From Flavobacteriales bacterium (GTDB lineage Bacteria > Bacteroidota > Bacteroidia > Flavobacteriales > Flavobacteriaceae), in assembly GCA_026993355.1 (NCBI GenBank), contig JALWTX010000001.1, positions 1 to 64,000 of the forward strand: a stretch of 64,000 nt of DNA, written 5' to 3'. The notes under the pieces were generated by a model. It saw nothing but the letters and a program-made list of their open reading frames with translations, searched no databases and was not told the origin of the DNA. Positions 28,308-37,445 of the stretch are shown here, piece after piece. The stretch's first letter is position 1; each line of letters starts with the position of its first letter. The position numbers and the translations under genes were made by a program.

Positions 28308-30374
28308 TTATTTAATCACCACATTGTCCACACGGTAGGTAGAAGTACTATTAGGATTATCACCGCCCACATATTTAAAGGCAATGTAAACTTTTTGTCC
28401 TGCATAGGCTGACAAATCAATATCACCGGAATTAATCCAAGCATGATTAGGATCTGTATTGGTTGCCAATCGGGCATTAAGTGGTTGCCATGTAGCACCG
28501 GGTACATCAACGCCATTAAAATCTGTTGAAATCCAAACACTTAAAGCATTATGCTTCCAATAGGCTTTGGCTGTATCAAAATTGAGAATTGTACCATTAT
28601 CCACTTGAATTGCAGGAGAAACCAACCAACTGATATTCAAGGCTTCACCGGAACGATAAGCATTCATTTCGGCATAATGGTTGGCAGCATTGCCATAAAA
28701 ACCACCAAACCAAGGACGGCTGCCGGCTTCTGTAAAATTGGTCCAACCGGTCAAATCAATAGTTTCATTTTTAACTACGCGGCCAAAACTTTCCATTAAT
28801 TTTTCGGCATGACAACGCGGATTGGTCATATCCAAATCTTGAATATTGCGTAAATAAATTTGATAATCACCATTGTAAACCCCTAAAATTCCTGTAACCG
28901 TTCCATTCAACGCAGGTGTATGTGCATCGGCAAATGCTGCATAACCACTGGTTCTGACAATAACCTGATCGCCGTTGCAATTGGCTAAAATACGGTTGGC
29001 ACTTTTAGGATGTTGTGGATAATTATCACTATCGGAAAAAGCCAATTGTTCGTTAACATCTTGCGGACGGAATTGTACGTTTTGAACTTGCACCAATTTA
29101 CCTAAATCATCTAATGTAAAATCTGTTAACCCCATAACGCTTACTTGCGGCTCGGCTGTTTCGTTTAAAACAAAGATATGATCTTGATCAATATCATCTG
29201 AAATACGGCCAATACCACCATTATAAATATCGCCTAAAACATATTCATCATACTTTTTGGCAATGTATAATCCTTGCGTTTGGATACGTAGTTTGTTACC
29301 GACTTTATAACCTCTGCGGAACAAATCACGCATATTTAAACCGACTTGTAAACCGCCTGTAGCATCTTGCACATAGATTTTTTTATAGAAATTACCAAAT
29401 TCATCATCGGCTGTGACGACTACATCTATTACTTTGTCTGTCGTAATTTGCGTCAAATTACCGGTCGGCGATAAGGCTTTGATATCCGCTATTGTGGCAT
29501 TAGCAGCCGCCGGTGGTGCACAGTAATCAGCGGCTGTTGTACCGTCGCAACGCGGGTCATTAAACTGCACATCATTGGTATCTCTAATATATAATTGAAA
29601 ATCAGAATTGTACTTACCCATCACAGCTACAATACTTCCATTTCCGGCGGGGATTTTCTGATTGGCAAAATCGGCATAACCGCTGTTTCGTAAAATAATA
29701 TCGCGACCTGCACAGTCTTCGATATATTTGTTAACACCCGAAACGCCTTCATAGGCATAGGTAGAACATAAATCCGATTTGGCAAATTGCACATTTTCAA
29801 ATTTTACCAATTGATTAAGATCAGCATCAGAGAAACTGGTCATATCAACAACCTTAGGAACAATTTCACTGGGGGCATCACAGGAGGCAATCAAACGTCT
29901 TTTAGCTTGTTCGGGTGACATTCTACCAATACCGATACCGCCATGCGTCAAAGTAAAAGCTTCTCCTACTTTATACACCCCATGTTCTTTAGCCACAAAC
30001 AAACCTTTGGCTTTGACATAAACTTTTTTTCCTACCGGAAATTCAGTGTACATATCTCTTTTATCAACCGATATACTGATACCGGCAGTTGGATTATCCG
30101 GACTGTCTTGCAAGATTAACGTCGTATAAAAATTACCATGCTCATCACTGGATATTACATAACCGGCAAAAATCATGTCGGTGGTGATCTGTTTTATTTC
30201 ACCGGTAGGACTTACAGCCAACACATCACTGATAGTGGCATTTGGCGTAATATTTTCTGCCTGACAAGTAGTTTTGGGCGCATCCCAATTATCATCATGC
30301 ACACATGACGTTACTGAGATAAAACCCAGCAAAATCAATAAAGCTTTGAAGTTTTGTTTAAATATATTTTTCAT
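28308..30374 (-). CDS. DUF5689 (OB-fold-like) domain-containing lipoprotein, two tandem copies plus C-terminal jelly-roll-like domain
   Basis: Lipobox SVTSCVHD; two copies of NATI.D..A.SPTG...QITTD...VV.S.DE.GNFY; C-terminal choice-of-anchor-J-like region. Confidence 0.8.
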   Translation of the reverse strand: MKNIFKQNFKALLILLGFISVTSCVHDDNWDAPKTTCQAENITPNATISDVLAVSPTGEIKQITTDMIFAGYVISSDEHGNFYTTLILQDSPDNPTAGISISVDKRDMYTEFPVGKKVYVKAKGLFVAKEHGVYKVGEAFTLTHGGIGIGRMSPEQAKRRLIASCDAPSEIVPKVVDMTSFSDADLNQLVKFENVQFAKSDLCSTYAYEGVSGVNKYIEDCAGRDIILRNSGYADFANQKIPAGNGSIVAVMGKYNSDFQLYIRDTNDVQFNDPRCDGTTAADYCAPPAAANATIADIKALSPTGNLTQITTDKVIDVVVTADDEFGNFYKKIYVQDATGGLQVGLNMRDLFRRGYKVGNKLRIQTQGLYIAKKYDEYVLGDIYNGGIGRISDDIDQDHIFVLNETAEPQVSVMGLTDFTLDDLGKLVQVQNVQFRPQDVNEQLAFSDSDNYPQHPKSANRILANCNGDQVIVRTSGYAAFADAHTPALNGTVTGILGVYNGDYQIYLRNIQDLDMTNPRCHAEKLMESFGRVVKNETIDLTGWTNFTEAGSRPWFGGFYGNAANHYAEMNAYRSGEALNISWLVSPAIQVDNGTILNFDTAKAYWKHNALSVWISTDFNGVDVPGATWQPLNARLATNTDPNHAWINSGDIDLSAYAGQKVYIAFKYVGGDNPNSTSTYRVDNVVIK

Positions 30375-30392
30375 TTTACAATTTTTTTATGA

Positions 30393-33128
30393 TTAAAATC
30401 TTACACTTAATTGAACGTAATAAGTTCGTCCGTAACCATACCAATATTTATTACCGAAAACAGGAGTCGGATTTAAGACTTTGTCTTGGTAATATTCAGG
30501 AAATGACGCTTTGCGCGATTGTTCAAACCCACCTGTACGGGCTTGGGTATCCAAAGCATTGGTGATAACCCCAAATAAGCCAATGTAATATTTTTTAACT
30601 TTCCAAGATTTTCCCCCTACTAAATTAAGGTGAAAGAAATCTTCCAATTTTTCTTGTGCCCATACTTGTGCTAAAGTTTTATCATTTACACCCGGATAAG
30701 GTTCGTTTAAAATAGGATTGGTATAAAACTGTTTGGTACGGATAAGAGGTGAGATAGACACATAATTACGATTGTAATAATTCAAATTAGCACCAACAAA
30801 CCAATAATGCGGGTCACGGTATTCCAAGCCTAAACTGTAAGCATCTTGCGGACCGTTAGACAAATTATAATCTTTTAACAAACTTTTGCCTTGATATTGC
30901 GCATCAAAAACATCGGATGCCAAATATAAATCAGGATTGTTGCGGTAAGTATGTTTACCATAAGTAGCAGCAAAAGTGGCTTTGACCGTTGGTGACAATT
31001 GTGCTTCGACGCCCAATTCTAATCCGCGGTCTGCTTTATCTTCATTGGTCAAAATTTGTGTCACAAAATAACTGGCTACATTGTTACCTAAATTGACATT
31101 TTGAGCATAATAACGGCTGATTTCGGTCGCTTGACTTATATAATAGTAGTAAGCTGACAGTCTTGCTTTGACCAATGAAGACCGGAATACGTAACTGGCA
31201 TCTATGCCGGTCATTTTTTCATTTTTAATATCCGGAGTAATGGCATTGTTTACTCGGGCATTATAAAAAACATTTTTCCATTCGGGGGCTTGTGAAGTGG
31301 TGGCAAAATGCATATCTATTAAATGTTTGCCCGAAAATTTAAAGGTTGCCCCCATTTTTAACCCATAATTATTAAAGTTGAGTTTCTCACTTTTACCGTA
31401 AGAGTTGTTTTCAAATAATTCATTCTTGAACAAACCATCTCTCTGATAATTGGTAAACCCATAGCTACCGGTTACAAAAAAATCTATTTTTTTGCCTGAA
31501 ACTTGAACTTGGGCAAAAGATTTTAAATCATTGCCGTAAATATTAAAATCGTAATAAAATTTTTCATCTTCTTTGACTTTCGGATCATTATCTAAAAGGT
31601 TGTAAGCTTTATTAGTGTATTGATCAATATCCAAAGCATATTGACTGCCTAACAAATCGCGCATTTTAGCATAACCCTCATTGGTATAATTTTTAAATTG
31701 AATGCCGGCATTCAGTACAATATTATCTTTTAGTACGCGATCATAAATACTGCTGAGCGTCAAAACGCGGTCGTCAATACGGTCGTCATACCAAAAATAA
31801 CGGGCTGCTCCATTATAGTTTTTATTGATGAAATAAAGATTGTCCCAATCTATTTGACCATCATTGATGAAATCTTGTTTAGCATAATAGGCTTGTACCG
31901 GATCGTTTTTAGATTCCCAATAGCTCGGCAAATAACGATAATAAGTAGGGTCCGGATTAGGAGCATTATAATATTGCAAGCGACTGTTGGCAGTGTAGCC
32001 TTTTTGGAAAGCGACATTGGTTTGTAAGTTAGAAATATCATCTATATGCCAAAAATCACTTAAGATAACAGTTGGTTCAAAAATACGTTTAATCCGTGCA
32101 TTACGTTTTTCTCCGTTTTGATATCCCCAATATGAGTTATATTTAGTGCCTTTTAAATTAAATACCTCTTGTGTTTGCGGAGCCGATTTACCTCTTCTGT
32201 TCGGCGTCACAAATGCCGTAAGGTTTAAACTGTGTTTATCATTCAATTTTTTTTCGGCAGCTACAAACAAACTGTTTGCATCGTAAAATGTGCCTTCAAA
32301 ATGGCCTTCTTGTGCCCAACGTCTTGAAGCTGAAACGGCCAATGCCCATCCATTTGGCATTAATCCCGTCGCATAACTTCCCATTATACGGTTACGGTAG
32401 CTACGATTGGTAGCTGCGTAAGAGAATTTTTTGGTGGCACGTATTTGGGATGCTCTTAAAACAAAATTGGTAGTCCCTAATACCCCACCGAAATTATAAT
32501 CGGATGGCGACATACCTTTGTATATTTCACGGTTTCTGAACATATCATTCAAACCGCCCCATTCACTCCATTGCGGTCTGTAATCATAGGCTTTATTCAT
32601 TTCAACACCATTCATTAATACAGAACCATATTTTGAATCCAAACCTCTGAGTTTAAACCGGGCAGAACTGAATTGATATGAAACTGCTCTGTCATAAGCA
32701 TCAGATGAGGCTTGTAACAAACCGGAAATATTTTCGGAACCAGTATTATCGTCACTCAAATTTTCATCATCTAAACTGATAATGCCTTGTTCATCCAAAT
32801 CTTCAATGGCCGGAACCAAAATAATATTGCCTAAATCAGTCACCTCATTGGGTCTAATAACGACCGGCAATTGTTGTGTATCATAGCCCGGTTGTTGGAC
32901 TACCACAACCTGATTACCAACCGGCACCCAGACAATTTCGAAAGCGCCTTTTGTATCGGTTTTGCGGTGTAAATCAGTATTCAAAATTTTTACGACAATA
33001 CCACTTAGGGGTTTGCCGGTGTCTGCATCAATAATAATTCCTCTGACTGTTCCTTTTTTGTTTTGCGCGTAAGTGAGCGAAACAAAGAACAAAAGAATTA
33101 AACTTATAAACTTGTTTAGTTTTTGCAT
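30393..33128 (-). CDS. TonB-dependent receptor with carboxypeptidase-regulatory-like N-terminal domain
   Basis: KGTVRGIIIDADTGKPLSGIVVKI; plug RLRGLDSKYGSVLMNGVEMNK; C-terminal YGRTYYVQLSVRF beta-strand ending in F. Confidence 0.92.
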   Translation of the reverse strand: MQKLNKFISLILLFFVSLTYAQNKKGTVRGIIIDADTGKPLSGIVVKILNTDLHRKTDTKGAFEIVWVPVGNQVVVVQQPGYDTQQLPVVIRPNEVTDLGNIILVPAIEDLDEQGIISLDDENLSDDNTGSENISGLLQASSDAYDRAVSYQFSSARFKLRGLDSKYGSVLMNGVEMNKAYDYRPQWSEWGGLNDMFRNREIYKGMSPSDYNFGGVLGTTNFVLRASQIRATKKFSYAATNRSYRNRIMGSYATGLMPNGWALAVSASRRWAQEGHFEGTFYDANSLFVAAEKKLNDKHSLNLTAFVTPNRRGKSAPQTQEVFNLKGTKYNSYWGYQNGEKRNARIKRIFEPTVILSDFWHIDDISNLQTNVAFQKGYTANSRLQYYNAPNPDPTYYRYLPSYWESKNDPVQAYYAKQDFINDGQIDWDNLYFINKNYNGAARYFWYDDRIDDRVLTLSSIYDRVLKDNIVLNAGIQFKNYTNEGYAKMRDLLGSQYALDIDQYTNKAYNLLDNDPKVKEDEKFYYDFNIYGNDLKSFAQVQVSGKKIDFFVTGSYGFTNYQRDGLFKNELFENNSYGKSEKLNFNNYGLKMGATFKFSGKHLIDMHFATTSQAPEWKNVFYNARVNNAITPDIKNEKMTGIDASYVFRSSLVKARLSAYYYYISQATEISRYYAQNVNLGNNVASYFVTQILTNEDKADRGLELGVEAQLSPTVKATFAATYGKHTYRNNPDLYLASDVFDAQYQGKSLLKDYNLSNGPQDAYSLGLEYRDPHYWFVGANLNYYNRNYVSISPLIRTKQFYTNPILNEPYPGVNDKTLAQVWAQEKLEDFFHLNLVGGKSWKVKKYYIGLFGVITNALDTQARTGGFEQSRKASFPEYYQDKVLNPTPVFGNKYWYGYGRTYYVQLSVRF

Positions 33129-33163
33129 TTTATTTCAATTTTTATTTTTATTTGGTTATACTG

Positions 33164-33171
33164 CAAACTTA
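33164..33171 (-). promoter_or_regulatory. Bacteroidota -7 element for the TonB receptor
   Basis: TAAGTTTG on the minus strand. Confidence 0.35.
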
Positions 33172-33287
33172 CATCTTTTTTTGATATTTATTTTGTAATT
33201 TTGACAGGTTTTGCAAAAATAAACCGTTCAAAATTTATATAATTATACATTAAATATTATATTACAAACAAAAAACAATTTTAAACA

Positions 33288-34376
33288 ATGAAAAGGATTT
33301 TAATTTTAGGGTGGTTAACCATATTTTTTTTCTCATGTGGCACAACTAAAACAACCACAACCGGCCAATCATCAAAAAAAACAGTTACCGGTAAAAAATA
33401 CTTGGCACGTACCATTGCATTTTATAATTTAGAAAATTTATTTGACACCATTGACGACCCCAACAAACGCGATGAAGACTTTACACCCAATGGCCGTGAT
33501 CACTGGACCAGTGCCAAATACCATAAAAAATTACATAACTTGGCAACTGTTTTAGCCGATATAGGCAAAAAAGAAACCCATACCTCACCGGCTCTGATTG
33601 GTGTAGCCGAAGTAGAAAACCGCGGTGTATTAGAAGATTTATTGAAAACCCCGCCCTTAGCCGGCAAACAATACGGCATTATTCATTTTGACTCACCCGA
33701 CAGACGTGGTATCGATGTGGCTTTACTCTATAAAAAAAGATTTTTTAAGCCTATTAATTACAAAAAATATCCTTTACTTATTTATGATAATAATACCGGG
33801 CATCGTATTTACACCCGTGACCAACTGGTTGTTACCGGTATGTTAGATGGCGAAAAAATTCACGTCATTGTAGACCACTGGCCCTCCAGACGTGGTGGTG
33901 AAGCACGTAGTCGTCCTAAACGGATTAAAGCAGCCCAATTGACAAAAAAAATAACCGATTCCATTTTAAGAGAAGAGCCCAATGCCAAAATTGTCATTAT
34001 GGGCGATTTAAATGACGACCCGAACAGTCCAAGCGTGAAACAGGTTTTTCATTCAACAGCTGACAAAAGCAAAGCTAATTTGACCGGTTATTACAACACA
34101 ATGGAACACTTTTTTAATCGTGGTATTGGCACTTTAGCCTATAGAGATGGTTGGAATTTATTTGACCAGATTATCATTACCCCGGGACTATTGAATAACA
34201 CCAACGATTATCAGTTTCATTTTTGGAAATCGGGCATTTACAGTAAGCCTTTTATGAAAAACAGGAAAGGACGATACAAAGGATATCCCAAAAGAACATT
34301 GGTAGGCGGTCAATTTATAGGCGGCTACAGCGACCACTTCCCTACTTACATTATTATAGTCCGCGCTGTGGAATAA
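33288..34376 (+). CDS. Endonuclease/exonuclease/phosphatase (EEP) family lipoprotein
   Basis: Lipobox FFFSCG; FYNLENLFD, GVAEVENR, VIMGDLNDDPNS, GGYSDHFP active-site motifs. Confidence 0.9.
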   Translation: MKRILILGWLTIFFFSCGTTKTTTTGQSSKKTVTGKKYLARTIAFYNLENLFDTIDDPNKRDEDFTPNGRDHWTSAKYHKKLHNLATVLADIGKKETHTSPALIGVAEVENRGVLEDLLKTPPLAGKQYGIIHFDSPDRRGIDVALLYKKRFFKPINYKKYPLLIYDNNTGHRIYTRDQLVVTGMLDGEKIHVIVDHWPSRRGGEARSRPKRIKAAQLTKKITDSILREEPNAKIVIMGDLNDDPNSPSVKQVFHSTADKSKANLTGYYNTMEHFFNRGIGTLAYRDGWNLFDQIIITPGLLNNTNDYQFHFWKSGIYSKPFMKNRKGRYKGYPKRTLVGGQFIGGYSDHFPTYIIIVRAVE

Positions 34377-34391
34377 AAAGATGATTGATAC

Positions 34392-34425
34392 AAAAAACCC
34401 TGCATGATTTTCGTGCAGGGTTTTT
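34392..34425 (+). terminator. Terminator after the EEP gene
   Basis: aaaaaaccctgca...tgcagggtttttt hairpin. Confidence 0.75.
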
Positions 34426-34433
34426 TATTTTTT

Positions 34434-34473
34434 AAAAAAGGCTGTCTCAAAAATAATAGAGACAGCCTTTTTT
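34434..34473 (-). terminator. Terminator of tRNA-Ser transcript
   Basis: aaaaaggctgtctc...gagacagcctttttt hairpin directly 3' of the minus-strand tRNA. Confidence 0.65.
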
Positions 34474-34476
34474 CTG

Positions 34477-34561
34477 CGGAGAGTGAGGGATTCGAACCCC
34501 CGGTGGGTTGCCCCACAACGGTTTTCAAGACCGCCGCATTCGACCACTCTGCCAACTCTCC
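34477..34561 (-). tRNA. tRNA-Ser (anticodon TGA)
   Basis: GGAGAGTTGGCAGAGTGGTCGAATGCGGCGGTCTTGAAAACCG...GGGGGTTCGAATCCCTCACTCTCCG; long variable arm. Confidence 0.95.
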
Positions 34562-34621
34562 TTCAACCAATAGTCCAACAGACTATTATATGTTTCAAGC
34601 GAGGTAAAATATCGCTTTTAG

Positions 34622-34695
34622 TAGCGAGGGCGGGAATTGAACCCGCGACCTCCGGGTTATGAATCCGACGCTCTAACCGTCTGAGCTACCTCGCC
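34622..34695 (-). tRNA. tRNA-Met (anticodon CAT)
   Basis: GGCGAGGTAGCTCAGACGGTTAGAGCGTCGGATTCATAACCCGGAGGTCGCGGGTTCAATTCCCGCCCTCGCTA; Ile2 (lysidine) assignment not formally excluded. Confidence 0.9.
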
Positions 34696-34713
34696 ATTGT
34701 TGGTTTCGGAGTG

Positions 34714-34721
34714 CAAATATA
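34714..34721 (-). promoter_or_regulatory. Bacteroidota -7 element for the tRNA pair
   Basis: TATATTTG on the minus strand, 18 bp before tRNA-Met. Confidence 0.45.
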
Positions 34722-34800
34722 AAAAGATTTTTAATATTTGAAACTAAAAATGAAAGATTATTTTTTAAAGGAAATAATTAAAAACCTATAAAATTGAGTA

Positions 34801-35289
34801 TCAGTCAAAAGAAACACCGGGATGTGAAATAAAATATTGTTCTTCATTGTTTATGTGGACTAAAAAACTGAGTTTTTCAATCTTCTGTTTCATCAATAGA
34901 ATTAACAAAAGCGCATAAGCGGCAAAAAACATAAATAGCAAATTAGCAGTGGAGCTAAATATTATAATATTAATCAGACCATATATAAAAATTAACATTA
35001 GATTTAAGAAAAAAAATCTTGAAAAGTAAATTAATTTGAGCCTGAAATTTGTGATTTTAAAAGTTTTCTTTGATAAAAGTTTTTTTATAAAGCCTGAAAA
35101 CAGATAAAGCAACAAACCCATCACTATATCTAAATAAAAAAATATAATCTGATCATCATTTACCTGTAAAGAATGCTTCCCTGCCCAAACATAAGACAAC
35201 GTCATACATAAAAGGAAAGTAAATAATAGAATCATGTAAATGGCGTTTAAGCGCTTAAAATAAACCCCAAAGTTCGACCAAGTCAACAT
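34801..35289 (-). CDS. Hypothetical membrane protein
   Basis: 162 aa, four hydrophobic segments; TATCTTTG -7 box at 35313-35320. Confidence 0.55.
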   Translation of the reverse strand: MLTWSNFGVYFKRLNAIYMILLFTFLLCMTLSYVWAGKHSLQVNDDQIIFFYLDIVMGLLLYLFSGFIKKLLSKKTFKITNFRLKLIYFSRFFFLNLMLIFIYGLINIIIFSSTANLLFMFFAAYALLLILLMKQKIEKLSFLVHINNEEQYFISHPGVSFD

Positions 35290-35682
35290 TATTTTTTGTG
35301 TTATTAGGTTGCCAAAGATAAAGGATATTTATGGGAAAATAATGGGATATAGCTTATTTATTTATAAAAAATTTAATAACCTACAACACCACTTACTATT
35401 TAAAGAAACTTTAGTTATGTTAATACAGGTTCCCATTTATTACCTATACTACAATAATTTTACGCCCTTTTCATCTCAATATAATTTTTTTAACAAAACT
35501 TACCTAAAATTAGGCTTGTTACTTGCCAAATTGTTAAAATGTATTTCTTGAAATTTAAAATGCAAAAAATTAGATTTTAACAAAAATTTAATTTTAACAC
35601 TGTTTTACCAATAAATATTGTCATTTAAACAATAAACTAAACATTTACCTGACATTAATTCAACAACCGAAAAGTTATTAAC

Positions 35683-35709
35683 AAAGTGGTAAAAAGTGGT
35701 AAAAAGTGC
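35683..35709. promoter_or_regulatory. Candidate MraZ operator: three direct repeats
   Basis: AAAGTGGTAA|AAAGTGGTAA|AAAGTGC, period 10 bp, just upstream of a TAATTTTG -7 box (35721-35728) and mraZ. Confidence 0.75.
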
Positions 35710-35720
35710 AGAATAATTAG

Positions 35721-35728
35721 TAATTTTG
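35721..35728 (+). promoter_or_regulatory. Bacteroidota -7 element of the dcw operon
   Basis: TAATTTTG (TAnnTTTG), 20 bp before the mraZ start. Confidence 0.5.
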
Positions 35729-35747
35729 AGTAATAAAGAAATGCCAA

Positions 35748-36215
35748 ATGATTAATCCGCTAAATGGAACATATTATTGCAAAATGGATGCTAAGGGCAG
35801 AATCATGCTCCCGGCAGAATTGCGCAAGCAATTATCTGATTTGCAAATGGATAGTTTCATTCTAAAAAGAGCGGTTTTTCATGATAATTTAGAAATGCAT
35901 CCCAAATCGGAATGGAGCAAATTAATGGAAAAATTGAACAAATTAAACCGGTTTAAAAAGAAAAATGTCGATTTTCTGACTCGCTTTCTGGCCGGTGTTC
36001 GAAATGTTAACATTGATGCAACAGGACGTTTGCAAATACCAAAAGATTTGGTCGAAAAAGCCAAACTAAAAAAAGAAGTCGTGATAGCTTCTGCTATTAA
36101 TATTTTACAAATTTGGGATAAAGATATATATGAACAATTTTTGCAAAACAGTATAGACGATTTTTCAGATTTAGCAGAAGAAGTAATGGGCGAAATAGAT
36201 TTTGATGATGAGTAA
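35748..36215 (+). CDS. mraZ: Transcriptional regulator MraZ
   Basis: GTYYCKMDAKGRIMLPAELRKQL and NVNIDATGRLQIPKDL; first dcw gene. Confidence 0.93.
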   Translation: MINPLNGTYYCKMDAKGRIMLPAELRKQLSDLQMDSFILKRAVFHDNLEMHPKSEWSKLMEKLNKLNRFKKKNVDFLTRFLAGVRNVNIDATGRLQIPKDLVEKAKLKKEVVIASAINILQIWDKDIYEQFLQNSIDDFSDLAEEVMGEIDFDDE

Positions 36216-37137
36216 CCAAAAACAGACATATCATGTTCCGGTACTATTGAAAGAAAGTGTAGACGGTTTAAACATTAAACCGGATGGCACCTATGTCGAT
36301 GTAACCTTTGGCGGCGGTGGTCATTCAAAAGAAATCTTGAAACGACTCGGCCCAAAAGGTCATTTATATGCTTTTGATCAAGATGAAGATGCCGTTGCAA
36401 ATAAAATAGACGATCCGCGTTTTACCCTTATTGAAGGTAATTTTGCCAATCTGAAAAACTATTTAAGATTGGAGGGAGTAAAAGAAATCGATGGCCTTCT
36501 GGCCGATTTAGGCATTTCATCACACCAAATAAATGAACCGCAAAGAGGTTTTTCGACCCGTTTTGATGAAAAATTGGATATGCGCATGAACCAGTCTGCC
36601 AAAATTTCCGCTTTTGATGTGGTCAACAAATATGACGAATATGCGTTGCGAAAAATATTTTCACAATATGGCGACCTGAAAAATGCTGCAACACTCGCCA
36701 AAAGTATTGTTAAAGCCCGTGAGGATGGTCCTATTGAAACAACCGGCCGGTTAAATGAAATTGTAAGTAAACATTTTCCAAAATTAAAATTGAATAAATT
36801 TTTAGCCAAATTATACCAAGCACTGCGCATAGAAGTTAATGGAGAAATTGAAGCACTTAAAAAAATGCTGCAACAAGCCGCTATGATAATTAAACCGGGC
36901 GGACGATTAAGTGTTATTTCATACCATTCACTAGAAGACCGATTGGTCAAACGCTTTATACGGGATGGTTTGTTTGAAGGGCAACCCGAAAAAGATTTTT
37001 ATGGCCACACAAAAGTGCCATTTAAAAAAGTGAGTAAATTGATTATTCCTTCTACCGAAGAAATAGAAAAAAATCCAAGGGCCAGAAGTGCCAAGTTGCG
37101 TGTAGCCGAAAGAACTGAATCGCCTTACAAACTATGA
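36202..37137 (+). CDS. rsmH: 16S rRNA (cytosine(1402)-N(4))-methyltransferase
   Basis: HVPVLLKESVDGLNIKPDGTYVDVTFGGGGHS; dcw synteny. Confidence 0.95.
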   Translation: MMMSNQKQTYHVPVLLKESVDGLNIKPDGTYVDVTFGGGGHSKEILKRLGPKGHLYAFDQDEDAVANKIDDPRFTLIEGNFANLKNYLRLEGVKEIDGLLADLGISSHQINEPQRGFSTRFDEKLDMRMNQSAKISAFDVVNKYDEYALRKIFSQYGDLKNAATLAKSIVKAREDGPIETTGRLNEIVSKHFPKLKLNKFLAKLYQALRIEVNGEIEALKKMLQQAAMIIKPGGRLSVISYHSLEDRLVKRFIRDGLFEGQPEKDFYGHTKVPFKKVSKLIIPSTEEIEKNPRARSAKLRVAERTESPYKL

Positions 37138-37445
37138 GCATATGGTCAATTATAAAGGCAGATTATTTAACCAACGAAAATGCCGCCAAAAACTGGAGTT
37201 TTATTTTAATGTTGGTTATCATGGGGCTCAGTATCATCAATTTGTCACATTTGGCTGATGCTAAAGTAAAAAAAATAGTCAAACTAAATAAAGAAGTTAA
37301 AGCTTTACGTTCTGAATATGTGGAACTTAAAGCAAAAGTCATCAAACAAAAAATGGTGACCAATGTCTATGAACGGTTAAAAAACGAAGGCTTTGTTTTG
37401 CCTAAAAAACAACCCATAAAGATTAAATTTAAAGAACAAAAATGA
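37134..37445 (+). CDS. FtsL-like cell division protein
   Basis: 103 aa, single TM plus coiled coil between rsmH and ftsI. Confidence 0.85.
   Translation: MSIWSIIKADYLTNENAAKNWSFILMLVIMGLSIINLSHLADAKVKKIVKLNKEVKALRSEYVELKAKVIKQKMVTNVYERLKNEGFVLPKKQPIKIKFKEQK

Noticed and set aside
34346-34607. ORFs over the tRNA-Ser region in both strands
   Set aside because: They translate terminators and tRNA sequence; tRNA call is clear.
35309-35551. 80-aa plus-strand ORF upstream of mraZ
   Set aside because: AT-rich intergenic sequence, low-complexity translation, no homology recognised.
35683-35712. Short tandem repeat as a possible CRISPR or satellite
   Set aside because: Only three 10-bp units without spacers; better explained as an mraZ operator.
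36459-36950. 163-aa antisense ORF in rsmH
   Set aside because: Antisense shadow of a strongly conserved gene; no independent support.
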